DNA from: Streptomyces aureus
GTDB taxonomy: Bacteria > Actinomycetota > Actinomycetes > Streptomycetales > Streptomycetaceae
Direction: 5' to 3'
NCBI RefSeq assembly: GCF_000725495.1
Contig: NZ_JNZD01000013.1
Span: forward strand, 558,001-622,000
DNA length: 64,000 nt
The position numbers and the translations under genes were made by a program. Each line of letters begins with the position of its first letter. Within the stretch, counting starts at the first letter, position 1. The notes below the pieces were generated by a model that was given only the letters and a program-made list of their open reading frames with translations, was not told the DNA's origin and did not search any database. This document shows positions 56,986 through 64,000 of the stretch, piece after piece.

Positions 56986-58755
56986 ATGGACCTTGTGGAT
57001 CCGCTGGATTCCGCAGACACCTCGGGGCCGGCCCGCTCGGCCCATGTCGACACCTTCGCGCGCGACCACCTGCCGCCCCCCGAGCAGTGGCCCTCCCTCC
57101 GCTTCGACCTGCCCGAGCTGCGCTACCCGGCCCGGCTCAACTGCGCCGCCGAGCTCCTCGCGGACACCGACGCCGGCCGCCCGGCCTTCCGCACACCGAC
57201 CGGCGCGCCGTGGACGTACGGACAGCTGCGCGCCCGGGTCGACCGGATCGCCCATGTCCTGACCGGCGAGCTGGGTGTCGTCCCGGGCAACCGGGTGCTG
57301 CTGCGCGGTCCGACGACCCCGTGGCTGGCGGCCTGCTGGCTGGCGGTGCTGAAGGCGGGCGCCGTCGCGGTCACGGTCCTGGCGCAGGCGCGGGCGCACG
57401 AGCTGGGCACGATGTGCGGGATCGCCCGGGTGACGCACGCGCTGTGCGACGTCCGCTCGGTCGACGACCTGGTCAAGGCGGAGGTCCCGGGGCTGCGGAT
57501 CACGACGTACGGCGGTGACGCGCCCGGCGATCTGCTGCTGCGGATCACCGGCGCCCCCGAGGAGCCGTACGACGCGGTGGACACGGCCGCCGACGACGTG
57601 GCGCTGATCGCGTTCACCTCGGGCACCACCGGCCGGCCCAAGGGCTGCATGCACTTCCACCGCGATGTGCTGGCGATCGCGGACACGTTCGCACGCCACG
57701 TGCTGCGGCCGCGCGAGGACGACGTGTTCGCGGGCAGCCCTCCGCTGGGCTTCACGTTCGGGCTCGGCGGTCTCGTGGTCTTCCCGCTGCGGGCCGGCGC
57801 CAGTTCCCTGCTGCTCGAACAGGCGGGCCCGGCGCAGCTGCTGCCCGCGATCGCCGGGCACCGGGTCTCCGTGCTGTTCACGGCGCCGACCGCCTACCGG
57901 GCGATGCTCGCGGAACTGGCGGAGTCCGGGCACGACATCGGGTCGCTGCGGCGCTGTGTGTCCGCGGGCGAGAACCTGCCCGCGGCGACCTGGCGGGCCT
58001 GGCGGGAGCGCACCGGGCTCGGGATCATCAACGGCATCGGCGCCACCGAACTGCTGCACATCTTCATCTCCGCCGCCGACGACGACATCCGCCCGGGCAC
58101 GACGGGCGTTCCGGTGCCGGGCTGGGAGGCGCGGGTGGTCGACGACGAGGGGTCGCCGGTGCCGGATGGCGAGCCCGGTCTGCTCGCCGTGCGCGGCCCG
58201 GTCGGCTGCCGGTATCTCGCCGACCCCCGGCAGCGGGAGTACGTACGGGGCGGCTGGAACATCACCGGCGACACCTACGTCCGCGACCCCGACGGCTACT
58301 TCCGTTACGTGGCCCGCGCCGACGACATGATCATCTCGGCGGGGTACAACATCGCGGGCCCCGAGGTCGAGGACGCGCTGCTGCGGCACCCGGACGTGCT
58401 GGAGACCGCGGTCGTGGGGCGGACGGACGAGGCGCGCGGGCAGATCGTGGTGGCGTACACCGTGCTCAGGGAGGATGCCCCCCGGGACGCCGAGGCGCTG
58501 CGCGCGTTCCTCAAGTCCGAGCTGGCACCGTACAAGTGCCCCCGCGAGATCGTCTTCCTGGACGCGCTGCCACGGACCGCGACGGGCAAGCTCCAGCGGT
58601 TCCGGCTGCGGGAGGAGAACCGTTCCGGCGATACCGCGGCGACCCCCTCGCCGAAGGCCGCGGCGTCCGTCCCGTCGAAGGCTGCGCCGCCTGTGGCGGG
58701 CAGTCAGACTCCGTTGGCCGAGGGCGACTTGCCCCCGGCCGGCGATCCCAAGTGA
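56986..58755 (+). CDS. 2-aminobenzoate/benzoate-type CoA ligase
   Basis: 589 aa, ATG preceded by AAGGGGGCGAG. Acyl-adenylate-forming enzyme: phosphate loop FTSGTTGRPKGCMHFH, INGIGATELLHIF, NITGDTYVRDPDGYF and the catalytic lysine in RTATGKLQRFRL. It groups by context and the HIF-type pocket loop with benzoate/2-aminobenzoate-CoA ligases. It activates the aromatic acid to its CoA thioester with ATP. About 45 Ala/Pro-rich residues form a C-terminal tail beyond the usual end. The neighbours (aminobenzoyl-CoA monooxygenase/reductase, RidA) point to anthranilate as substrate; salicylate or benzoate cannot be excluded. Confidence 0.88.
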   Translation: MDLVDPLDSADTSGPARSAHVDTFARDHLPPPEQWPSLRFDLPELRYPARLNCAAELLADTDAGRPAFRTPTGAPWTYGQLRARVDRIAHVLTGELGVVPGNRVLLRGPTTPWLAACWLAVLKAGAVAVTVLAQARAHELGTMCGIARVTHALCDVRSVDDLVKAEVPGLRITTYGGDAPGDLLLRITGAPEEPYDAVDTAADDVALIAFTSGTTGRPKGCMHFHRDVLAIADTFARHVLRPREDDVFAGSPPLGFTFGLGGLVVFPLRAGASSLLLEQAGPAQLLPAIAGHRVSVLFTAPTAYRAMLAELAESGHDIGSLRRCVSAGENLPAATWRAWRERTGLGIINGIGATELLHIFISAADDDIRPGTTGVPVPGWEARVVDDEGSPVPDGEPGLLAVRGPVGCRYLADPRQREYVRGGWNITGDTYVRDPDGYFRYVARADDMIISAGYNIAGPEVEDALLRHPDVLETAVVGRTDEARGQIVVAYTVLREDAPRDAEALRAFLKSELAPYKCPREIVFLDALPRTATGKLQRFRLREENRSGDTAATPSPKAAASVPSKAAPPVAGSQTPLAEGDLPPAGDPK

Positions 58756-58766
58756 TCTTCGCGCAC

Positions 58767-58772
58767 TAGAGT
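58767..58772 (+). promoter_or_regulatory. Candidate -10 box of the PaaX-type regulator
   Basis: TAGAGT, the favoured Streptomyces -10, ends seven bases ahead of GTG 58780, implying a leaderless transcript. No -35 is clear. Confidence 0.45.
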
Positions 58773-58779
58773 GATCGAC

Positions 58780-59625
58780 GTGTCAGAGCACCACGCCCCC
58801 CGGTCCCTCATCGTCACCTTCTACGGCGCCTACGGCCGCTTCGCCCCCGGCCCGGTGCCGGTGGCCGAGCTGATCCGGCTCCTCGCCGCGGTCGGCGTGG
58901 ACGCGCCCTCGGTGCGCTCGTCGGTCTCACGGCTCAAGCGCCGGGGACTGCTGGAGCCGGCGCGCACGCCGACGGGTGCCGCCGGGTACGCGCTGTCGCC
59001 CGACGCACGGCAGCTGCTCGACGACGGCGACCGCCGGGTGTACGCCACGGCGCCCCCCGGGGACGACGGCTGGGTGCTCGCGGTGTTCTCCGTGCCCGAG
59101 TCGGAGCGGCAGAAGCGGCACGTGCTGCGCTCCCGGCTGGCCGGCCTCGGCTTCGGCACGGCGGCTCCCGGCGTGTGGATCGCCCCGGCCCGGCTGTACG
59201 AGGAGACCCGGCACACGCTGGAGCGGCTGCGGCTCGACCCGTACGTGGAACTCTTCCGCGGCGAGCACCTGGGCTACGCCGCGACGGCGGACGCCGTGGC
59301 GCGCTGGTGGGACCTGACCGCCATCGCCAAGGAGCACGAGGCGTTCCTCGGCCGGCACGCGCGGGTGCTGCACACCTGGGAGGAGCGCCCGGACACCCCG
59401 CCGGAGGCGGCCTACCGCGACTATCTGCTCGCCCTCGACTCCTGGCGCCATCTCCCCTACACCGACCCGGGTCTGCCCGCGCCGCTGCTCCCCGGGGACT
59501 GGCCGGGCGCCCGCTCGGCCGCCGTGTTCTCGGCACTGCACGAGCGGCTGCGCGACGCGGGCGCGGAGTTCGCCGGGGTACCCCCGTGGTCCGGGTACCC
59601 GGACCCGCTCAGCCTCCCAGGGTGA
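58780..59625 (+). CDS. PaaX-family transcriptional regulator
   Basis: 281 aa from GTG 58780 (VSEHHAPRSLIVTFYGAYGR); a GTG three codons upstream is possible. N-terminal PaaX winged helix (SLIVTFYGAYGR, VRSSVSRLKRRGLLEP), central Cas2-like PaaX domain (WVLAVFSVPESERQKRHVLRSRLAGLGFG, seen as AVFSVPESERQKRHVLRS and GFGTAAPGVWIAP) and C-terminal domain with HLPYTDPGLPAPLLPGDWPG. PaaX proteins repress aryl-CoA catabolic genes and are released by the CoA thioester. Here it should respond to 2-aminobenzoyl-CoA and act on the composite operators at 56881 and 62783. Its 3' end overlaps the convergent monooxygenase gene by 17 bases. Confidence 0.9.
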   Translation: MSEHHAPRSLIVTFYGAYGRFAPGPVPVAELIRLLAAVGVDAPSVRSSVSRLKRRGLLEPARTPTGAAGYALSPDARQLLDDGDRRVYATAPPGDDGWVLAVFSVPESERQKRHVLRSRLAGLGFGTAAPGVWIAPARLYEETRHTLERLRLDPYVELFRGEHLGYAATADAVARWWDLTAIAKEHEAFLGRHARVLHTWEERPDTPPEAAYRDYLLALDSWRHLPYTDPGLPAPLLPGDWPGARSAAVFSALHERLRDAGAEFAGVPPWSGYPDPLSLPG

Positions 59626-61897
59626 GGCGGGGCCGGGGAGCGTCGGTGCGGCCGGTCTGCGGGCGGCGGCTGCCCGCGCGGTAGGGCATCGGCCAGACGG
59701 CGCCCGGACCCTCGTAGCCCTGTTCGGCCGCCGCGTGCAGCGTCCAGTTCGGGTCGTAGAGATGCGGCCGGGCGAGCGCGCACAGGTCGGTGCGTCCGGC
59801 CAGGATCAGGGAGTTGACGTCGTCCCAGGAGGAGATCGCGCCGACGGCGATCACCGGGATGCCGGTCTCGTGACGGATCCGGTCCGCGAACGGCGTCTGG
59901 TAGGAGCGGCCGTACGCGGGGCGTTCGTCCGCGACCACCTGTCCGGTCGACACGTCCACCGCGTCGGCGCCGTGCGCTGCGAAGGCCCGCGCGATCGCGA
60001 CCGCGTCGTCCCCGGTGGTGCCGCCCTCGGCCCAGTCGGTGGCGGAGATACGGACGGTCATCGGGCGTTCCGCGGGCCACACCGCCCGTACCGCGTCGAA
60101 CACTTCGAGGGGGAAGCGCAGCCGCTTCTCCAGCGATCCGCCGTAGGCGTCGGTGCGCCGGTTGGTCAGCGGGGACAGGAAGCCGGAGAGCAGATAGCCG
60201 TGGGCACAGTGCAGTTCGAGGAGGTCGAAGCCGCAGCGGGCGGCACGGCAGGCGGCCGCGGTGAACTGCTCGCGCAGATCGGTGAGCTGGGCCCGCGACA
60301 GCTCGCGGGGTGTCTGACCGCCCGGCTTGTACGGGAGCGGGGAGGCGGCCACGAGCGGCCAGTTGCCGTCCGGGAGGGGTTCGTCGATGCCCTCCCACAT
60401 CAGCCGGGTCGAGCCCTTGCGGCCGGCGTGGCCGAGCTGGAGCCCGATCGCGGCGCCCGGTGCCTGACGGTGCGTGAAGTCCACGATCCGGCGCCAGGAA
60501 TCGGCCTGCCGGGCGGTGTAGAGGCCCGCGCAGCCGGGGGTGATGCGCCCCTCCGCGCTGACGCACACCATCTCGGTCATCACCAGTCCCGCGCCGCCCA
60601 GGGCCCGTGCGCCGAGGTGGACGAGATGGAAGTCACCGGGGACGCCGTCCACGGCGGAGTACATGTCCATCGGTGAGACGACGACCCGGTTGCGCAGGGT
60701 CAGACCGCGCAGCCGGAACGGGGTGAACATGGGCGGGGTCCCCGGCGGGCAGCGGAACTCCCGCTCGACCGCGGCCACGAAGCGCGGATCGCGCAGCCGC
60801 AGATTGTCGTGGGTGACCCGGCGGCTGCGGGTGAGCAGGTTGAACGCGAACTGCCGTGCGGGCTGGCCGAGATAGCGGTCGAGGTTCTCGAACCAGTCGA
60901 GGCTGGCGCGGGCGGCCCGCTGGGTGGAGGCCACGACGGGGCGCCGCTCCTCCTCGTACGCGGCCAGCGCCGCCTCGGACGAGGGATGTTCCTCCAGACA
61001 GGCGGCCAGGGCGAGCGCGTCCTCGACGGCGAGCTTGGTGCCGGAGCCGATGGAGAAGTGTGCGGTGTGCGCGGCGTCGCCGAGCAGGACCAGATTGCCG
61101 TGCGACCAGCGGTCGTTGACGATCGTGCGGAACGTCGTCCAGGTGGAGTTGTTGGAGCGCAGCGGGCGTCCGCCGAGCGCGTCCGTGAAGATCTTCCCGC
61201 ATCGCTCGACGGACTCCTCCTCGCCGAGGTCCGCGAACCCCGAGGCCCGCCACACCTCTTCGCGCATCTCGACGATGACGGTGGAGGCGTCGGCGGAGTA
61301 CGGGTAGCCGTGCAGCTGCATCACGCCGTGTTCGGTCTCGGCGATCTCGAAGCGGAAGGCGTCGAAGGCGAAGTCGGCGGCGAGCCAGATGTACCGGCAG
61401 CGGTGCTCCTCGACGGAGGGACCGAACACCTCCGCGTGGGCCGCGCGCGTGAGGCTGTGCACCCCGTCGGCGGCGACCACGAGGTCGTGGGACGCCATCA
61501 GTTCGGCCACGTCCGGGGCCTCGCTGCCGAAGAGCAGCTCGACGCCGAGCGAACGGCAGCGTTCGTGCAGGATCTCCAGGAGCCGGCGCCGTCCGAGCGC
61601 GGCGAATCCATGGCCGCCGGAGGTGTGCCGCACCCCGCGGTGCACGATGTCGATGTCGTCCCAGCGGACGAACTCGGCCTGGAGCGCCGCGTACACGACC
61701 GGGTCGGCGTGCTCGATGCCGCCCAGGGTCTCGTCGGACAGGACGACACCGAAGCCGAAGGTGTCGTCGGGCGCGTTGCGCTCCCAGACGGTGATCTCGC
61801 GCTCCGGGTCTAGGCGCTTGAGGAGGGCCGCGGCGTACAGCCCGCCGGGACCGCCGCCGATCACGGCGACCCGCCTCACACCGCCGCTGCCGCGCAT
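59609..61897 (-). CDS. 2-aminobenzoyl-CoA monooxygenase/reductase (ACMR-type fusion)
   Basis: 762 aa, ATG with GGAGGTGA seven bases ahead. Two flavin domains: residues 1 to about 380 are an FAD-dependent aromatic hydroxylase (VAVIGGGPGGLYAA, GDAAHTAHFSIGSGTKLAVEDA), and about 395-745 an old-yellow-enzyme reductase (LRNRVVVSPMDMYSAVDG, HCAHGYLLSGFLSPLTNRRT, DAYGGSLEKRLRF). This fusion is that of 2-aminobenzoyl-CoA monooxygenase/reductase from Azoarcus evansii, which hydroxylates and then reduces the ring of 2-aminobenzoyl-CoA. The first domain alone resembles salicylate hydroxylase. Cotranscribed with the enoyl-CoA hydratase gene eight bases upstream. Confidence 0.93.
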   Translation of the reverse strand: MRGSGGVRRVAVIGGGPGGLYAAALLKRLDPEREITVWERNAPDDTFGFGVVLSDETLGGIEHADPVVYAALQAEFVRWDDIDIVHRGVRHTSGGHGFAALGRRRLLEILHERCRSLGVELLFGSEAPDVAELMASHDLVVAADGVHSLTRAAHAEVFGPSVEEHRCRYIWLAADFAFDAFRFEIAETEHGVMQLHGYPYSADASTVIVEMREEVWRASGFADLGEEESVERCGKIFTDALGGRPLRSNNSTWTTFRTIVNDRWSHGNLVLLGDAAHTAHFSIGSGTKLAVEDALALAACLEEHPSSEAALAAYEEERRPVVASTQRAARASLDWFENLDRYLGQPARQFAFNLLTRSRRVTHDNLRLRDPRFVAAVEREFRCPPGTPPMFTPFRLRGLTLRNRVVVSPMDMYSAVDGVPGDFHLVHLGARALGGAGLVMTEMVCVSAEGRITPGCAGLYTARQADSWRRIVDFTHRQAPGAAIGLQLGHAGRKGSTRLMWEGIDEPLPDGNWPLVAASPLPYKPGGQTPRELSRAQLTDLREQFTAAACRAARCGFDLLELHCAHGYLLSGFLSPLTNRRTDAYGGSLEKRLRFPLEVFDAVRAVWPAERPMTVRISATDWAEGGTTGDDAVAIARAFAAHGADAVDVSTGQVVADERPAYGRSYQTPFADRIRHETGIPVIAVGAISSWDDVNSLILAGRTDLCALARPHLYDPNWTLHAAAEQGYEGPGAVWPMPYRAGSRRPQTGRTDAPRPRLTLGG

Positions 61898-61904
61898 CGC
61901 GGGC

Positions 61905-62732
61905 TCACCTCCCGCGCCACTTCGGGGCCCGCTTCTCCGTGAAGGCCGCGTGGAACTCGGCGTAGTCCTCGCCGTTCATGAGCAGGGCCTGGGTCGCGGC
62001 GTCCAGTTCGACGGCGGCCGCGAGCGGCATGTCCAGTTCGGCGGTGAGCAGGGCCTTGGTCTGGGCGTACGCCAGCGCCGGGCCGTCGGCGAGACGGCGG
62101 GCCAGCGCCTGCGCGGCCTCGTCGGCGTGCCCCTCGTCGGTGAGCTCGCTGATCAGTCCGATGCGCTCGGCCTCGGGGGCGCGCACCGGTTCCCCGAGCA
62201 TCAGCAGCCGGGTCGCGTGCCCGAGGCCGACGACGCGGGGCAGCAGATAGGCCGCGCCCATGTCGCCGCCGGACAGCCCGACCCGGGTGAAGAGGAACGC
62301 GAAGCGGGCGCTCGGGTCGGCCACCCGGAAGTCGGCGGCCAGCGCCAGCACGGCCCCGGCGCCCGCCGCCACCCCGTGCACCGAGGCGATCACGGGGAAC
62401 GGGCACTCCCGTACGGCCCTGACGACCTGCCCGGTCATCCGGTTGAAGTCGAGGAGCTGGGCGGTGTCCATGGAGAGGGTCGCGCCGATGATCTCGTCGA
62501 CGTCTCCCCCGGAGCAGAAGCCGCGGCCCTCGCCGGCGAGCACCAGGGCCCGCACGGAGCGCTCGCGGGACAGCTCGGCCAGCAGGTCGCGCAGGTCGGC
62601 GTAGGCACCGAAGGTGAGCGCGTTGAGCTTCTCGGGGCGGGCCAGCGTGACCGTGGCGACGCCGTCGGTGAGCTCGTACCTCAGATGCTGCCAGGCGGGG
62701 GTGCGGCCGGCGGAGCCGGTGAAGGGACTCAT
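61905..62732 (-). CDS. Enoyl-CoA hydratase family protein of the 2-aminobenzoate cluster
   Basis: 275 aa, ATG with AGGAGG nine bases ahead. Crotonase fold: LARPEKLNALTF, LAGEGRGFCSGGDVDEI (oxyanion-hole Gly), ASVHGVAAGAGAVLALAADFRVA and RVGLSGGDMGAAYLLPRVVG. The catalytic glutamates of classical hydratases are not clearly in place (GLSGGDMGA), so it may act as ring hydrolase or lyase rather than simple hydratase. First gene of the transcript into the monooxygenase/reductase. Confidence 0.88.
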   Translation of the reverse strand: MSPFTGSAGRTPAWQHLRYELTDGVATVTLARPEKLNALTFGAYADLRDLLAELSRERSVRALVLAGEGRGFCSGGDVDEIIGATLSMDTAQLLDFNRMTGQVVRAVRECPFPVIASVHGVAAGAGAVLALAADFRVADPSARFAFLFTRVGLSGGDMGAAYLLPRVVGLGHATRLLMLGEPVRAPEAERIGLISELTDEGHADEAAQALARRLADGPALAYAQTKALLTAELDMPLAAAVELDAATQALLMNGEDYAEFHAAFTEKRAPKWRGR

Positions 62733-63138
62733 GGCGGGCGGCCTCCTAGGGCGGGGGCGACGCTGTACGGCTGTCCCGCCAAGTTATCACTCGTTCGTGA
62801 CTGTCGTCACGAGTGCGCGATACAGGATCACGGCGCGGACCCGGGACCCTTGGAGGCCGGGCGATCGCCCGTCACACACGGCGACGGGTCGGCTGCGGGT
62901 CGTGAAGGGGGAGGCGGGGCCGGCCCGGAGCGCGGCGACAGAAGGCGAAGGCGGGAGTGACGGGCCGTGAGCGGAGCGGCCGATGGGTGAGCGGGGGCCG
63001 TGACCGCGTCACGGATCGTCGATAGCCGTGTAACGGTGGGAGCGGACGCGGGAGGGGGGCCGTTCGTCCGGGTAGACAGCCCGTATCGGACCGATCGTCC
63101 CGAAAGGAGGCGCCGGAGGGCCGGGGACACATCGGCCG
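62733..63138. other. Divergent intergenic region hydratase / anti-sigma ATPase
   Basis: 406 bp with no supported gene. Contains copy 2 of the composite operator and a small inverted repeat ATCGG-A-CCGAT (63086-63096). Confidence 0.55.
62783..62823. promoter_or_regulatory. Shared composite operator and promoter (copy 2)
   Basis: GTTATC (62783), nine bases, TGACTGTCGTCAC (62798-62810), then CGATAC (62818). CACTCGT (62788-62794) and ACGAGTG (62809-62815) add an outer inverted repeat. On the minus strand GTGACG-18-TAACTT gives the promoter of the hydratase operon, laid out as in copy 1. Confidence 0.65.
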
Positions 63139-63675
63139 ATGTCCCGAGAAAGCCCACCGCGCGCGTTCCCCGGACGGCGCCGTACCATTCCTAAGGTTGT
63201 ACGCAGGACGCCCTGCTCCACGAACGGACCCGCCTTGCACGACACCCCAGCACCCGCCTTCTGGCGCATCGCGCTGCCGCACACGTTCGCGGCCGTGCCG
63301 GTGGCCCGCGCCCTGGTCCGCAGGGCACTCTCGGATCGGGAGCACGCGGCCGACAGCGACACGGCCGAGCTGCTCACCGCGGAGCTGGTCGCCAACGCCG
63401 TCGAACACACCGCGGGAGAGGGACCGATAGAGCTGGTCGTCGAGCTGATGCCGACCGGCTGCCGGGTCGAGGTGCACGACCCGGACCCGGACCCGCCCCT
63501 CGATCTCACCCTCCCGCACCCGCCCGGTGAGCCGGACCCCTGGCAGGAGCACGGGCGCGGACTGCTGCTGCTCCGCGCGCTCAGCTCCGCCTGCGGACAC
63601 CGCCCCACCGACACGGGCAAGGCGGTCTGGTTCCGGCTGCCGGTGATCCCCGCCCAGCGCCGGCCGGCGCTGTAG
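63139..63675 (+). CDS. Anti-sigma-type ATP-binding protein (HATPase)
   Basis: Up to 178 aa. The true start is uncertain: ATG 63139 lacks a ribosome-binding site, and the first 32 residues look non-coding; TTG 63235 at LHDTPAPAFW would give 146 aa. The domain has the N-box ELLTAELVANAVEHT and the G-box HGRGLLLLRALSS of RsbW/SpoIIAB-like GHKL ATPases, abundant in Streptomyces as regulators of sigma factors with anti-sigma antagonists. Cytoplasmic. Monocistronic. Confidence 0.85.
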   Translation: MSRESPPRAFPGRRRTIPKVVRRTPCSTNGPALHDTPAPAFWRIALPHTFAAVPVARALVRRALSDREHAADSDTAELLTAELVANAVEHTAGEGPIELVVELMPTGCRVEVHDPDPDPPLDLTLPHPPGEPDPWQEHGRGLLLLRALSSACGHRPTDTGKAVWFRLPVIPAQRRPAL

Positions 63676-63735
63676 CGGTCAGCCGGTGCCATAGCGGTCA
63701 GCCGGCGCCGTAGCGGTCAGCCGGTGCCGTAGCGG
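63673..63735. repeat. 19-bp tandem repeat, three copies plus a fragment
   Basis: TAGCGGTCAGCCGGTGCCR units at 63673, 63692 and 63711, then TAGCGG. The first base triplet is the stop codon of the ATPase gene. Copies differ at one or two bases. Confidence 0.85.
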
Positions 63736-63764
63736 CCCGCACGCACACGGGGGCGCCCGATGGA

Positions 63765-64000
63765 TCAGGCCAGCGTGGCGACCATGATCGCCTTGATGGT
63801 GTGCAGCCGGTTCTCGGCCTGGTCGAAGACGACGGAGTGCGCCGACTCGAAGACCTCGTCGGTGACCTCCAGCGAGTCGAGTCCGTACTCCTCGTACAGC
63901 TCGCGGCCGACCTTGGTGCCGAGGTCGTGGAAGGCCGGCAGGCAGTGCAGGAACTTGACGCCCGGGTTCCCGGTGGCCCGCAGGACGTCCATGGTCACCG
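63765..64000 (-). CDS. argF: Ornithine carbamoyltransferase (C-terminal part)
   Basis: The frame continues beyond the right edge; 78 C-terminal residues are visible. [12 protein letters not shown] is the ornithine carbamoyltransferase HCLPA motif with the ornithine-binding cysteine, and [18 protein letters not shown] is the usual C-terminal end with the Glu/Arg that contacts ornithine. The enzyme makes citrulline from ornithine and carbamoyl phosphate. Whether it is the biosynthetic (ArgF) or catabolic (ArcB) form cannot be told from this part. Confidence 0.93.
   Translation of the reverse strand, partial: VTMDVLRATGNPGVKFLHCLPAFHDLGTKVGRELYEEYGLDSLEVTDEVFESAHSVVFDQAENRLHTIKAIMVATLA

Overview
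The window is high-GC actinobacterial chromosome, almost certainly Streptomyces. The codon usage, frequent GTG/TTG starts, DUF5999 and DUF6299 proteins, a Rok7B7-type regulator beside xylFGH, an NgcEFG transporter, and CebR-, Crp- and DasR-like sites all point there. The backbone order (fatty-acid oxidation gene, amino-acid permease, dxs, xylFGH-rok7B7, ngcEFG, aconitase, MurA-like enzyme, argF) resembles, from memory, the region around SCO5976-SCO6026 of S. coelicolor. No rRNA, tRNA, CRISPR array, transposase or integrase was seen.

Layout: (1) 1-1657, 3' part of a bifunctional enoyl-CoA hydratase/3-hydroxyacyl-CoA dehydrogenase. (2) 1806-18349, a cell-surface polymer region: an Asp2-like hydrolase with Ig-like domains, a 1285-aa glycosyltransferase/TagF fusion, a divergent LCP ligase with a candidate PHO box in the shared promoter region, a beta-propeller-like protein, then a poly-gamma-glutamate (PGA) locus. 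The PGA locus holds an NlpC/P60 hydrolase, PgsC, PgsB with a long disordered tail, a tandem Cache-HAMP membrane protein without output domain, PgsA/CapA, and a divergent membrane-anchored protein of unknown function. (3) 18354-22650, a NYN-like protein, an APC permease and dxs. (4) 22844-40365, carbohydrate acquisition: xylose ABC transporter with its ROK regulator, N-acetylglucosamine/chitobiose transporter NgcEFG, two large secreted GH92 alpha-mannosidases sharing an operator motif, and an AA10 LPMO with a CBM2 under a perfect CebR-type box. (5) 40649-45707, aconitase with TamR-like and iron-box-like sites, a DUF4236 protein and an HTH-MurA fusion. (6) 45891-53934, a narGHJIK operon for respiratory nitrate reduction. 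(7) 54077-62732, two small conserved Streptomyces proteins, a 9 x 34-bp tandem array, and a CoA-dependent 2-aminobenzoate catabolic cluster (ligase, 2-aminobenzoyl-CoA monooxygenase/reductase, acyl-CoA dehydrogenase, enoyl-CoA hydratase, RidA, PaaX-type regulator) whose transcription units share a composite operator. (8) 63139-64000, an anti-sigma-type ATPase and the 3' end of argF.

The most unusual parts are the PGA locus with its tandem-sensor protein, the polymerase fusion beside it, the shared operator of the 2-aminobenzoate cluster, and two long degenerate intergenic tandem arrays with strict periods (44 and about 34 bp). Start codons were chosen by ribosome-binding sites and overlap with upstream stops; regulator names on binding sites come from consensus recall and are not tested here.
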